A DNA stretch of 39,954 nt from Oscillospiraceae bacterium (GTDB taxonomy: Bacteria; Bacillota; Clostridia; Oscillospirales; Oscillospiraceae): NCBI GenBank assembly GCA_015067925.1, contig SVLN01000011.1, positions 1 through 39,954 on the forward strand. Reading direction: 5' to 3'. The notes under the pieces are model-generated. The model did no database searches. It saw only the letters and a list, made by a program, of their open reading frames with translations, and was not told where the DNA came from. Each line of letters starts with the position of its first letter. The first letter of the stretch is position 1. Positions 19,034 through 27,796 of this stretch are shown here, piece by piece. A program made the translations under genes and the position numbers.

Positions 19034-20359
19034 ATGGCAACGAAGGTTGGCTTTGTCAGCCTCGGCTGTGCAAAAAATCAGGTCAACGCCGAGCAGATGA
19101 TCTATCTGCTTTCCCAGTCGGGCCATATGATTTTGCCCGACCCGGACGGCGCGGATGTGGCTGTTGTAAACACTTGTGGCTTTATTGATTCTGCAAAGAG
19201 TGAGGCCATTGATCATATCCTGGCCCTGGCGGAACTCAAGGCAGAAGGCCGTCTGGGTAAGATCATCGTAACCGGCTGCCTGAGCCAGCGTTACGGAGAG
19301 CAGATCCTCGACGAGATGCCGGAAGTGGACGGTGTTCTGGGCTGCGGCAGCTATTTCAGCATCATTCCTGCTGTTGAGCGTGTCATGGCCGGTGAGCGTG
19401 TGCTTCTGATGGAGGACATTGAAGAACCCATCCCGGAGGTGAAGCGCGTTCTGACCACCCCGGAGTGGTTTGCCTATCTGAAAGTTGCAGAAGGCTGCGA
19501 CAACCGCTGCAGCTACTGCGTGATTCCGTCCCTGCGCGGCCATTACCGCAGCCGCACGATGGAAGACCTCTTGGAAGAGGCCAGAGATCTGGCAGCGGCC
19601 GGCGTGAAGGAACTCATCGTCGTGGCCCAGGACTCCAGCCGCTACGGCATCGACCTGTACGGCGAACGCCGCCTGCCCGAGCTGCTGCGTGAATTGTGCA
19701 AGATCGACGGCTTCCGTTGGGTGAGAGTGCACTATCTGTATCCCGATGAGATCACGGATGAACTCATTGACGTGATTGCCACGGAAGAGAAGATCGTCAA
19801 GTATCTGGACATTCCCATCCAGCATGTCAATGATGAGATCCTCAAGCGCATGAATCGCCGCGGCGACAAGGCGTTTTTGAGTGAGCTTCTGAATAAGCTG
19901 CGCGCAAAGATCCCCGGTCTTGTGCTGCGCACCAGCCTGATCGCAGGCCTGCCCGGCGAGGGGGAGGAAGAGTTCGAAGAACTCTGCGCCTTCCTGCGGG
20001 AGCACAAGCTTGAACGTGTGGGCTGTTTCGCTTTCTCGCCGGAGGAGGGAACCCCCGCTGCCATGATGGAATACCCGGATACGGCGATTGCCGTGCAGAG
20101 AGCGGAGTTCGTATCCGAGCTGCAGAGCCGCATTATGGACGCCTTCAACGACAGCCGCGTGGACACCTGGGAAACGGTGCTGTGTGAGGGTTACGATCCC
20201 GAGCGCGAACTGTATTACGGCCGCAGCTACTCGGAATCCCCGGATATTGACGGCTGCATCTGGTTTGCGTCTGAGCAGACCGTTGCGCCCGGTAGTTTTG
20301 TGGATGTTTACGTGACCGACGCCGTGGATGGCGAATTGATGGGAGAGACGGAAGAATGA
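19034..20359 (+). CDS. rimO: Ribosomal protein S12 methylthiotransferase RimO
   Basis: RimO is a radical-SAM enzyme that methylthiolates an aspartate of ribosomal protein S12. The 441-residue protein has the N-terminal MTTase domain (VSLGCAKNQVNAEQM, with cysteines for the auxiliary cluster), the radical-SAM motif GCDNRCSYCVIP near residues 154-165, and a C-terminal TRAM domain. The GCAKNQVN signature favours RimO over MiaB. It has an AAGGAGG site and begins 12 bases after recX. Its stop overlaps the pgsA start as ATGA. Confidence 0.96.
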   Translation: MATKVGFVSLGCAKNQVNAEQMIYLLSQSGHMILPDPDGADVAVVNTCGFIDSAKSEAIDHILALAELKAEGRLGKIIVTGCLSQRYGEQILDEMPEVDGVLGCGSYFSIIPAVERVMAGERVLLMEDIEEPIPEVKRVLTTPEWFAYLKVAEGCDNRCSYCVIPSLRGHYRSRTMEDLLEEARDLAAAGVKELIVVAQDSSRYGIDLYGERRLPELLRELCKIDGFRWVRVHYLYPDEITDELIDVIATEEKIVKYLDIPIQHVNDEILKRMNRRGDKAFLSELLNKLRAKIPGLVLRTSLIAGLPGEGEEEFEELCAFLREHKLERVGCFAFSPEEGTPAAMMEYPDTAIAVQRAEFVSELQSRIMDAFNDSRVDTWETVLCEGYDPERELYYGRSYSESPDIDGCIWFASEQTVAPGSFVDVYVTDAVDGELMGETEE

Positions 20360-20874
20360 CAACTGCAAGCAAAATCACGCTCTTGCGTGTGGCGATGATC
20401 CCTGTTTTTATGGTGATCCTGCTGTTGGGCTACAATTGGGTTGCCCTGGTGATTTTCATTGTGGCCAGCTGCACTGATTTTGTGGATGGCTACATTGCCA
20501 GACATTACAATCAGGTGAGCGATTTTGGCAAGTTCCTGGATCCGCTGGCAGATAAGCTGCTGGTGGTGGCTGCCATGCTGATCTTTGTGCAGTGGAACAG
20601 AATGCCTGCCTGGATGGTCATGGTGGTTCTGACCCGAGAATTTGCCGTGACCGGCCTTCGTCTGGTGGCGGTCCAGGGCGGCAGAGTGATTGCCGCCGGT
20701 TGGAGCGGAAAGTTCAAGACTGCTAGCACCATGGTGGGCCTGTGTGTGATGATGGCCTTTTCCGTCCCTGTCCTGGACATCATCGTTTCTTGGGTCATCC
20801 TTTTGACCACGGTGGTTTCCGGCGTGGAGTATTTTGCCAAGAACTGGGATGTTTTGGGCCTGAGCAAATCTTGA
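20356..20874 (+). CDS. pgsA: CDP-diacylglycerol-glycerol-3-phosphate 3-phosphatidyltransferase
   Basis: PgsA makes phosphatidylglycerophosphate from CDP-diacylglycerol and glycerol 3-phosphate in the membrane. The 172-residue protein has several membrane segments and the complete CDP-alcohol phosphotransferase motif DGxxARx8GxxxDxxxD in DGYIARHYNQVSDFGKFLD. It overlaps rimO by four bases (ATGA). No terminator follows; instead the -35 box of the T-box promoter overlaps its stop codon. Confidence 0.95.
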   Translation: MTTASKITLLRVAMIPVFMVILLLGYNWVALVIFIVASCTDFVDGYIARHYNQVSDFGKFLDPLADKLLVVAAMLIFVQWNRMPAWMVMVVLTREFAVTGLRLVAVQGGRVIAAGWSGKFKTASTMVGLCVMMAFSVPVLDIIVSWVILLTTVVSGVEYFAKNWDVLGLSKS

Positions 20875-20899
20875 CTTAACGCCCTGCCTGTGCTAAGAT
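20871..20899 (+). promoter_or_regulatory. Sigma-A promoter of the T-box cysE-cysS unit
   Basis: The -35 box TTGACT (20871-20876) overlaps the pgsA stop codon. The -10 box TAAGAT (20894-20899) is 17 bases downstream, giving a transcript that would start near 20906, just ahead of the T-box. Confidence 0.75.
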
Positions 20900-20905
20900 A
20901 TTCCA

Positions 20906-21136
20906 AACTGATTTGAATATGAAAATCGCAATGAACGGAAAGAGTAACAGGAGCGTCCGGCAGTAGAGAGCCTCCGTCACCGGCTGAAAGCGGAAGCGGC
21001 TTGGAATCCTGCGAAGTGCATCCGGGAGCGAGGGGAAACCCCGTCTGTGCCGCGTTAAGGCTTCTACGAGTGATAAATCAGAGTGGAACCGCGAGCTTTT
21101 TATGCCCGCCTCTTGAGCAAAGAGGCGGGCTTTTTT
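20906..21136 (+). promoter_or_regulatory. Cysteine T-box riboswitch
   Basis: The T-box sequence GAGTGGAACCGCG is at 21081-21093, where it pairs with the 3' end of uncharged tRNA. The preceding region has the usual T-box Stem I features (AGAGAGCC and a GAAAGCGG stretch). The specifier is most likely TGC at 21017-21019, followed by the conserved A, which is a cysteine codon and agrees with the downstream cysE and cysS genes. A terminator (21104-21114 with 21120-21130, then six T residues) shares its left arm with the antiterminator. Cysteine starvation would permit read-through. Confidence 0.92.
21104..21136 (+). terminator. T-box-controlled transcription attenuator
   Basis: An 11-bp stem GCCCGCCTCTT/AAGAGGCGGGC is followed by TTTTTT. 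Its left arm includes CGCCTC, which can instead pair with GAG and GCG around the T-box bulge to form the antiterminator. Confidence 0.93.
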
Positions 21137-21167
21137 GTTTTGCCTCAAGCATAATTTGGAGGAACCC

Positions 21168-21791
21168 ATGCGTCTATTTGAAACCATCCGCGCTTATCAG
21201 AAAAATGACCCGGCAGCCCGTTCTATGTTGGAAATCTTCCTGCTCTATAACGGCCTGCATGCAACCATCTATTACCGCATTGCCCACTGGTTTTACAAGC
21301 ATCACTGTCAGTTTATTGCAAGAATGCTTTCCCAGTTGGGAAAATGGCAGACGGGTGTTGAGATCCATCCCGCTGCCACCATCGGCCGCCGACTGGTCAT
21401 TGACCACGGCACAGGCATCGTCATCGGCGCCACGGCGGAAATCGGCGATGATTGCCTGCTGTATCAGGGCGTGACCCTGGGCGGCACAGGCAAGGACACA
21501 GGAAAACGCCATCCCACCCTGGGTAATAACGTCATGGTGGGCAGCGGTGCCAAGGTATTGGGACCGTTCAAAGTGGGGGATAATTCCCGTATCGCGGCCA
21601 ACTCCGTGGTGCTGCGGGAAGTACCGCCCAATTGTACTGTGGTCGGCGTGCCAGGCCGCATCGTGCGCTATAACGGCGAGAAGCTCGACCAGATCCACAC
21701 CCCGGATCCCATCGCCGACCGTATTGGGGAGCTGGAGAAACGGATCGCTGAACTGGAAAAACTACTGCAGGAAAAGGAGACTCTGCAATGA
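21168..21791 (+). CDS. cysE: Serine O-acetyltransferase
   Basis: CysE acetylates L-serine with acetyl-CoA to give O-acetylserine, the acceptor for sulfide in cysteine synthesis. The 207-residue protein has a helical N-terminal segment and a left-handed beta-helix of hexapeptide repeats (HPAATIGRRLVIDHGTGIVIG), with the catalytic histidine region VIDHGTG and the GGTGKDTGKRHPTLG loop. This short form lacks the long N-terminal domain of the enterobacterial enzyme, as in Bacillus. ATG 21168 has a TGGAGGA site. It lies directly behind the cysteine T-box and overlaps cysS by four bases, so tRNA-Cys charging controls both. Confidence 0.95.
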   Translation: MRLFETIRAYQKNDPAARSMLEIFLLYNGLHATIYYRIAHWFYKHHCQFIARMLSQLGKWQTGVEIHPAATIGRRLVIDHGTGIVIGATAEIGDDCLLYQGVTLGGTGKDTGKRHPTLGNNVMVGSGAKVLGPFKVGDNSRIAANSVVLREVPPNCTVVGVPGRIVRYNGEKLDQIHTPDPIADRIGELEKRIAELEKLLQEKETLQ

Positions 21792-23197
21792 AACTTTATA
21801 ACAGCTTAACCAGAACCAAAGACGAATTTGAAACCCATGAGCCCGGCAAGGTGAAGATGTACACCTGCGGCCCCACGGTTTACCACTTTGCCCACATCGG
21901 CAATCTGCGCTCCTACATCATGGAAGACGTGCTGGAAAAGTTCCTGCGCTATGATGGCTACGAGGTCAAGCGCGTCATGAACATCACCGATGTGGGCCAC
22001 CTGAGCTCCGACGGCGACACCGGCGAGGATAAGATGCTCAAGGGCGCCAAGCGCGAGCAGAAGACCGTTATGCAGATCGCGGAATTCTACACCAATGCCT
22101 TCTTCGATGACTGCAAGAAGCTCAACATCAAGCGCCCGGACGTGGTGGAACCTGCTACCAACTGCATCCCGGAGTTCATTGAACTGGTGAGCAAGCTGCT
22201 GGACACCGGCTATGCCTACGAGGCCGGCGGCAACATCTATTTTGACACCTCCAAGCTGCAGCAGTACTATGTCTTCCACAACTTCGATGAGGAAGATCTG
22301 GCGGTTGGTGTCCGTGAGGGCGTGGAGGCCGACGACAACAAGCGCAACAAGACTGACTTCGTGCTCTGGTTCACCAAGAGCAAGTTCGACGATCAGGAAC
22401 TCAAGTGGGAGTCTCCCTGGGGCATCGGCTATCCCGGCTGGCACATTGAGTGCTCCGGCATCAGCATCAAGCATCTGGGTGACACCTTGGATCTGCACTG
22501 CGGCGGCATTGACAATGCCTTCCCGCATCATACCAACGAAATCGCCCAGTCCGAGGCCTATCTGGGCCATCCCTGGTGCAAGCACTGGTTCCATGTGCTG
22601 CATCTGAATACCTCCAGCGGCAAGATGAGCAAGTCCAAGGGTGAGTTCCTCACCGTGAGCTTGTTGGAAGAGAAAGGCTATGATCCTCTCTCTTACCGTC
22701 TGTTCTGCCTGCAGAGCCACTACCGCAAGAGCCTGGTGTTCTCTTTTGAGAACCTGGACAACGCCCAGCAGACTTATAACAAGTTGATTGCCCGTGTGGC
22801 GGCGCTTTCCGAAGAAGGCACCGTTGACGAGGCTGCATTCGCAGAACTCAAGGCAAAGTTCAAAGAAGCTTTGGACAATGACCTGAACACCTCTCTGGCC
22901 ATCACTGCCCTGTATGATGTTCTGAAGGCCGACACCAACGACGCCACCAAGCGCGCCCTGATCGGCAGCTTTGATGAGGTCCTGGGTCTGAGCCTGCTGG
23001 AGAAGGCAGCGGCCCTCAACGCTCAGCAGGATGTGCCCGTGGAAGGCGCCGAGGAAATCGAGGCTATGATCGCTGCCCGTACCGAGGCCAAGAAGGCAAA
23101 AAACTGGGCCGAGGCGGACCGCATCCGCGACGAGCTCAAGGCCATGGGCATCATTCTGGAAGACACGCCCCAGGGCGTGAAGTGGAAGAAGGCCTAA
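21788..23197 (+). CDS. cysS: Cysteinyl-tRNA synthetase
   Basis: This class I synthetase charges tRNA-Cys. The 469-residue protein has a zinc-binding Cys27 in the TCGPTVY motif, the HIGN signature at residues 36-39, the HIECSGIS and HHTNEIAQSEA zinc-site segments, and the KMSKS loop at about residue 279. The C-terminal part is the DALR and anticodon-binding region. Its ATG overlaps the cysE stop (ATGA). Because the upstream T-box reads cysteine codons, the gene responds to the level of its own product, charged tRNA-Cys. Confidence 0.98.
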   Translation: MKLYNSLTRTKDEFETHEPGKVKMYTCGPTVYHFAHIGNLRSYIMEDVLEKFLRYDGYEVKRVMNITDVGHLSSDGDTGEDKMLKGAKREQKTVMQIAEFYTNAFFDDCKKLNIKRPDVVEPATNCIPEFIELVSKLLDTGYAYEAGGNIYFDTSKLQQYYVFHNFDEEDLAVGVREGVEADDNKRNKTDFVLWFTKSKFDDQELKWESPWGIGYPGWHIECSGISIKHLGDTLDLHCGGIDNAFPHHTNEIAQSEAYLGHPWCKHWFHVLHLNTSSGKMSKSKGEFLTVSLLEEKGYDPLSYRLFCLQSHYRKSLVFSFENLDNAQQTYNKLIARVAALSEEGTVDEAAFAELKAKFKEALDNDLNTSLAITALYDVLKADTNDATKRALIGSFDEVLGLSLLEKAAALNAQQDVPVEGAEEIEAMIAARTEAKKAKNWAEADRIRDELKAMGIILEDTPQGVKWKKA

Positions 23198-23221
23198 CGA
23201 AAAAACAAAGGAGGAACGCGC

Positions 23222-25741
23222 GTGAAACTGATGATTCTGGATGGAAACAGCGTGATTAACCGCGCTTTTTATGGCGTGCGGCTGCTTTCCACCAAGGATG
23301 GCGTGTTCACCAATGCCATTTACGGCTTTCTCAATATCCTGCAGAGTCTTATAACGGAAGAGGCACCGGACGCCCTTTGCGTGGCCTTTGACCGCAAGGG
23401 TCCGACCTTCCGTCACCTGCAGTATGCCGATTATAAGGGCACCCGCAAGGGAATGCCCGAGGAGCTTGCGGTACAGCTGCCTCTGATGAAGCAGGTGCTG
23501 CAGGCCATGCGCATTCCCATCTACGAGCTTGATGGCTGGGAGGCGGATGATATTCTGGGTACCGCCGGCCGCATCTGTGGCCAGACTGGTTGGGATTGTA
23601 TGATCGTCACCGGTGATCGCGACAGCCTGCAGCTGATTGACGAGCACGTGGTTGTCAAGCTGGTGACCCACAAAGCCGGGCAGACCCAGGCGAAGAATTA
23701 TACCGAGGCGGTATTTAAGGAAGAGTACGGCTTTGAACCGAAGAAACTCATTGTCCTCAAGAGCCTGATGGGCGATTCTTCCGATAACATTCCCGGCGTG
23801 CCGGGGATCGGACAGAAAACCGGCACGGACCTTCTCCTGAAGTTTGGTTCTTTGGATGGCATTTATGCCCATCTGGAAGATGGCGGCCTGCGCGAGAGCG
23901 TGGTCAAAAAGCTGGAGACGGGCAAGGACTCTGCCTATCTGTCTTATGACCTGGCGACCATCCGCTGCGACGCTCCGGTGGACTTCAAACCGGAAGAGAA
24001 CCTCATCCAGGAATACGACAAGAAGGCACTGTACGATCTGTTTGTGCAGCTGGAGTTTGTCAAGCTCATTGACCGCTACCGTTTGCGCGAGCAGACGGAG
24101 GAGGTTCAGCCGGAGCAGACGGTTCAGGTTCTGGCTGAGTTCCCGGCAACGGATGTATCATCTGCGGTGCATTTTGCGCAAGATTCCGTGGCAATTGCCA
24201 CGGAACAGGGCGTTTTCTGCGCAAAGCTCGATGACGTCAAGCAGCAACTCAAGCAGTTTTTGGAATCCGATGGCAGTAAGTGCTGTTGGGATTTAAAGGC
24301 CCTTTACCATCTGGCAGCAACGCTGGATGTTAAGCTCAATGGGTTTGATTTTGATGTGCTGCTGGCGGCCTATGTGCTCAATCCTTCGGAGTCGGAGTAT
24401 TCCATCCAGAAGCTGAGCACCGCGTATCTGCAGCAGCAGATCGATCCGGCTTCCCCGGAGCAGTGCGCCTCGGCGCTGTTCGCCTTGCGTGCGCCGCTGG
24501 AGCAGCGGCTGCAGGAACAGCAGCTCATGGATGTGCTCACGAAGATCGAGCTGCCCCTGTGCCCTGTGCTGGCACAGATGGAGCAGTTGGGCATTCTGGT
24601 GGACAGAGCGGCCCTGGAGGCCTTCGGCCAGATGCTCGACGAGCGCATTACAAAAGAAGAACAGATGATTTATGAGCTGGCAGGGGAGAGATTCAACATT
24701 CTTTCGCCTAAGCAGTTGGGCGTTGTGCTCTTTGAAAAACTGCAGCTGCCGGCCATCAAAAAGACGAAAACAGGCTATTCCACAAATGCGGATGTTTTGG
24801 AAAAGCTCAAGCGGGAGCATCCAATTGTTGCAAGAGTGCTGGATTATCGTATGCTCACCAAGCTCAAGAGCACCTACGCCGATGGCCTTTTGAAGGTCAT
24901 TGCGGAGGATGGCCGCATCCACACCACCTTCCAGAACACCGTGACGGCCACGGGCCGGCTTTCTTCCACAGACCCGAATCTGCAGAACATTCCCGTGCGC
25001 ACTGAACTGGGCAGCGAGATTCGCAGAATGTTCGTGGCCAAGCCAGGATGGGTTCTGGTGGATGCCGACTACAGCCAGATCGAACTGCGCGTATTGGCCC
25101 ATATTGCCGATGACAAGCACATGCAGGAAGCATTCATTGGCGGCGAGGACGTACACGCCGTGACAGCTTCTCAGGTGTTCGGCGTGCCGCTGAGCGAGGT
25201 GACCAGCCTGCAGCGCCGCCATGCCAAGGCCGTCAATTTCGGCATTGTCTATGGCATTTCCGAGTTCTCCCTGGCAGAGGACATTGGCGTCAGCCGTTGG
25301 GAAGCCAAGGCATATATCGATGCGTATCTGGAAAAATACGCCGGTGTACGCGCCTACATGCATGAGATTGTGCAGAAGGCGAAGCAGGACGGCTGGGTGG
25401 ACACCCTTTACGGCCGTCGCCGTCAGATCCCGGAGATTCACAGCAGCAACTTTAACGTCCGTTCCGGCGCGGAGCGAATTGCGCTCAATACGCCCATTCA
25501 GGGCACGGCTGCGGATATCATTAAATTGGCCATGATCGCTGTGGAACGCGCCCTGCGAGAGGCCGGGCTGCAGGCACGGCTGATTCTGCAGGTGCATGAC
25601 GAATTGATCGTGGAGTGCCCGGCGGAAGAGGCGATTGCGGTTTCCCAGCTGGTGATGGAACAGATGCGCTCTGTGGCGCAGCTTTCCGTTCCCCTGGTGG
25701 CGGAGGCCAAATTTGCAAAGAGCTGGTATGATGCAAAATGA
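23222..25741 (+). CDS. polA: DNA polymerase I, proofreading domain degenerate
   Basis: The 839-residue protein has an N-terminal 5' nuclease (about 1-270, including GDRDSLQLID and SDNIPGVPGIGQKT), a middle domain (about 310-460) and an A-family polymerase. The polymerase motifs are DYSQIELRVLAHI (A), RRHAKAVNFGIVYG (B) and VHDELIVE (C). In the middle domain the catalytic DxE of ExoI is missing and ExoII reads WDLKALYHLA, so 3'-5' exonuclease activity is probably lost, as in Bacillus and other Gram-positive enzymes. The GTG start has an AAAGGAGG site. The ATGA overlap couples it to rimI. Confidence 0.97.
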   Translation: MKLMILDGNSVINRAFYGVRLLSTKDGVFTNAIYGFLNILQSLITEEAPDALCVAFDRKGPTFRHLQYADYKGTRKGMPEELAVQLPLMKQVLQAMRIPIYELDGWEADDILGTAGRICGQTGWDCMIVTGDRDSLQLIDEHVVVKLVTHKAGQTQAKNYTEAVFKEEYGFEPKKLIVLKSLMGDSSDNIPGVPGIGQKTGTDLLLKFGSLDGIYAHLEDGGLRESVVKKLETGKDSAYLSYDLATIRCDAPVDFKPEENLIQEYDKKALYDLFVQLEFVKLIDRYRLREQTEEVQPEQTVQVLAEFPATDVSSAVHFAQDSVAIATEQGVFCAKLDDVKQQLKQFLESDGSKCCWDLKALYHLAATLDVKLNGFDFDVLLAAYVLNPSESEYSIQKLSTAYLQQQIDPASPEQCASALFALRAPLEQRLQEQQLMDVLTKIELPLCPVLAQMEQLGILVDRAALEAFGQMLDERITKEEQMIYELAGERFNILSPKQLGVVLFEKLQLPAIKKTKTGYSTNADVLEKLKREHPIVARVLDYRMLTKLKSTYADGLLKVIAEDGRIHTTFQNTVTATGRLSSTDPNLQNIPVRTELGSEIRRMFVAKPGWVLVDADYSQIELRVLAHIADDKHMQEAFIGGEDVHAVTASQVFGVPLSEVTSLQRRHAKAVNFGIVYGISEFSLAEDIGVSRWEAKAYIDAYLEKYAGVRAYMHEIVQKAKQDGWVDTLYGRRRQIPEIHSSNFNVRSGAERIALNTPIQGTAADIIKLAMIAVERALREAGLQARLILQVHDELIVECPAEEAIAVSQLVMEQMRSVAQLSVPLVAEAKFAKSWYDAK

Positions 25742-26196
25742 GTGAATTGTTGATTCGAAAAATGGCCGAAGCCGATGTTCCTGCGGTGGCAGAACTGGAA
25801 AAACTGTGTTTTTCCATGCCCTGGAGCGAGAACGCAATTCGTTCTGAATTGGAGAATAACCTGAGCCTTTGGCTGGTGGCAGAACACGATGGTGCGGTCT
25901 GCGGCTATGTGGGTTCCCAGACGGTGCTGGACGAGAGCGATGTGATGAACATTGCGGTCTCGGAAAGCGCTCGCGGAAAGGGCATTGCCGGCAACCTGAT
26001 GCGGGAATTGATGAGAAATCTCTGTGACATTGGCTCTGAAAAGCTGACCCTTGAAGTGCGTGTGTCCAATCTGCCTGCCAGAGGACTGTATGCCAAGCTT
26101 GGCTTTCAGCAGGTCGGTGTGCGCAAGAATTACTATCGCGATCCCAGAGAGGACGCGCTGATCCTTTCGATCAGCCTGAAAGAGGGAAATGTATGA
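25738..26196 (+). CDS. rimI: Ribosomal-protein alanine N-acetyltransferase
   Basis: This is a 152-residue GNAT acetyltransferase. The acetyl-CoA loop is ARGKGIAGNL, and the family ending NYYRDPREDALIL matches RimI, which acetylates the N-terminus of ribosomal protein S18. The start overlaps the polA stop and the stop overlaps tsaD, both by four bases. RimI and TsaD are commonly linked. The usual companions tsaE and tsaB are not here. Confidence 0.9.
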   Translation: MSELLIRKMAEADVPAVAELEKLCFSMPWSENAIRSELENNLSLWLVAEHDGAVCGYVGSQTVLDESDVMNIAVSESARGKGIAGNLMRELMRNLCDIGSEKLTLEVRVSNLPARGLYAKLGFQQVGVRKNYYRDPREDALILSISLKEGNV

Positions 26197-27200
26197 TTAT
26201 TATGGCTGTAGAATCTTCCTGCGACGAGACTGCGGTGGCGCTGGTGCGCGATGGACGCGAGGTTCTGGCGGACTGCATCTCTTCCCAGGTGGAACTGCAT
26301 AAAATATATGGCGGCGTAGTGCCGGAGATCGCCTCGCGCAAGCATGTGGAGGCCATTTATGGTTTGGCTGACGCTGCCTTGGAGCAGGCGAATCTGAAGC
26401 GCGAAGACATTGATGCGGTGGCGGTCACTTATGCACCGGGCCTGATCGGCGCGGTGTTGGTGGGCGTGAACTTTGCCAAGACTGCGGCCATGGCTCTGGG
26501 TGTTCCGCTGATTCCGGTACACCATATTCGTGGCCACATTGCGGCGAACTACCTGGCCTTCCCAGACCTGGAGCCGCCGTTCCTGGCCTTGGTGGTCTCG
26601 GGCGGAAATACGCTCATTGCAGATGTACGGGATTATACGGACCTCAAGATTCTGGGCTCCACCCGGGATGACTCTGCCGGTGAGTGTTTTGACAAAGTTG
26701 CCCGGGTACTGGGCATGCCTTATCCCGGTGGTGCTGCGTTGGACAAGACCGCCCAGCAGGGAGACAATACCAAGTATTCATTCCCTCTGTCCAAGGTGGC
26801 GGATTCGGAGCTGGACATGTCCTTCTCCGGCTTAAAGACGGCCGCCATCAATCTGATCCACAATGCGGATCAGAAAGGAGAGGAACTGGATGTGCCTTCT
26901 CTGTGCGCCAGCTTTACCGAAACGGTGCGCGAGATGATCGTGCCCCGGGTTATGAAGGCGCTGGATCAGACAGGCCACAAGACCCTTGCAATCGCCGGCG
27001 GCGTGGCGGCAAACTCCGTCGTTCGTGCTGCCTTTGAAGCGGAAAGCGCCAAACGCGGCGTGCGTCTTTGCATGCCTCCTTTGAAGCTCTGTGGCGACAA
27101 TGGAGCCATGATCGGCGCCCAGGCGTATTACGAGTATCTGGCTGGAAACACGGCAGACCAGAGCCTCAACGCCTTTGCAACTATGCCGGTGGATCAATGA
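26193..27200 (+). CDS. tsaD: tRNA N6-threonylcarbamoyladenosine transferase subunit TsaD
   Basis: TsaD transfers the threonylcarbamoyl group to A37 of tRNAs that read ANN codons. The 335-residue protein has the ASKHA-fold N-terminus MAVESSCDETAVALV, the metal-binding HxxxH at residues 111-115, the VVSGGNT phosphate loop and the C-terminal AIAGGVAANSVVR and CGDNGAMIG motifs. It overlaps rimI by four bases. Its partners TsaB, TsaC and TsaE are expected elsewhere in the genome. A strong terminator begins just after the stop. Confidence 0.97.
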   Translation: MIIMAVESSCDETAVALVRDGREVLADCISSQVELHKIYGGVVPEIASRKHVEAIYGLADAALEQANLKREDIDAVAVTYAPGLIGAVLVGVNFAKTAAMALGVPLIPVHHIRGHIAANYLAFPDLEPPFLALVVSGGNTLIADVRDYTDLKILGSTRDDSAGECFDKVARVLGMPYPGGAALDKTAQQGDNTKYSFPLSKVADSELDMSFSGLKTAAINLIHNADQKGEELDVPSLCASFTETVREMIVPRVMKALDQTGHKTLAIAGGVAANSVVRAAFEAESAKRGVRLCMPPLKLCGDNGAMIGAQAYYEYLAGNTADQSLNAFATMPVDQ

Positions 27201-27204
27201 CACA

Positions 27205-27246
27205 AAAACACGGAATTCTGTTCGAATTCCGTGTTTTCCTTTTTTC
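27205..27246 (+). terminator. Terminator of polA-rimI-tsaD
   Basis: A perfect 14-bp inverted repeat (27205-27218 with 27224-27237, TGTTC loop) is followed by a CC and a run of T residues. It begins five bases after the tsaD stop. Confidence 0.92.
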
Positions 27247-27610
27247 AAAAAAGTTGAAGGAGAGACAAATGATGAAAAGTCATTATGTCAACTCGTTCTA
27301 GTACTTTCGTGTGGTAAAGCAATTCATTTGCGGCACCGGGCCGAATTCTATAGAAAACCGGAAAAGCGTTGATGTGACAAGCTTTTTCGCCTGTTGACAA
27401 AACTGTTGAAACTGTGAATAACTTTTTGGAATAAAACCCGGGTTCACAATTATTGTCAACGAAAATAAGAAAACAACACAGAATTTTTTTAAGGAAAAGC
27501 AGAGTTGAAGGAGTAAAAAATAGGGAAGAAATGGAAAAGAAGTTCGAAAGTGCGCTTGTTTTAAGGGGTTTTTTGCACAAGGTTGAAATCAAGGGAAAAG
27601 GATGAGAAAG
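27241..27610 (+). other. AT-rich non-coding gap
   Basis: About 370 bases between the tsaD terminator and the tRNA promoter contain no credible gene and are clearly richer in A and T than the flanks. One perfect DnaA-box-like site (TGTGAATAA, complement of TTATTCACA) lies near 27414, preceded by CTGTTGACAAAACTGTTGAAA, two related TGTTGA motifs. A TTGACA there has no convincing -10 box at 17 bases. A ten-codon ORF with GAAGGAG ahead of it starts at 27269 but has no promoter or partner. Confidence 0.6.
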
Positions 27611-27613
27611 CCG

Positions 27614-27642
27614 TTGACTATTTTCTTGCGCTATGATAGAAT
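27614..27642 (+). promoter_or_regulatory. Sigma-A promoter of tRNA-Thr
   Basis: The -35 box TTGACT (27614-27619) and the -10 box TAGAAT (27637-27642) are 17 bases apart. Transcription would start about 17 bases before the mature tRNA. Confidence 0.82.
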
Positions 27643-27665
27643 GTTCTGGCAAGTTCCGCCGATTT

Positions 27666-27741
27666 GCTACTGTAGCTCAGTCGGTAGAGCAGCTGATTCG
27701 TAATCAGCAGGTCGCCGGTTCGAGTCCGGCCAGTAGCTCCA
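27666..27741 (+). tRNA. tRNA-Thr (anticodon CGU)
   Basis: The 76-base cloverleaf has an acceptor stem GCTACTG/CAGTAGC, a D-arm with AGCTCAGTCGGTAGAGC, an anticodon stem GCTGA/TCAGC around loop TTCGTAA, and a T-arm GCCGGTTCGAGTCCGGC. The anticodon is CGT at 27699-27701, reading ACG. The 3' CCA is encoded (27739-27741). It is a single-gene unit with its own promoter and terminator. Confidence 0.97.
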
Positions 27742-27781
27742 ACCGCCGTGAACAGCTCTGTTCACGGCGGTTTTGTTTTTT
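27741..27781 (+). terminator. Terminator of tRNA-Thr
   Basis: A perfect 14-bp stem (27741-27754 with 27759-27772, GCTC loop) is followed by a T-rich run. The stem starts at the last base of the encoded CCA. Confidence 0.92.
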
Positions 27782-27796
27782 GTCAGGGGGGAGAGT

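Noticed and set aside
27269-27301. A ten-codon ORF with GAAGGAG upstream, a possible leader peptide
   Set aside because: It lies directly behind a strong terminator with no promoter in between and no regulated gene after it.
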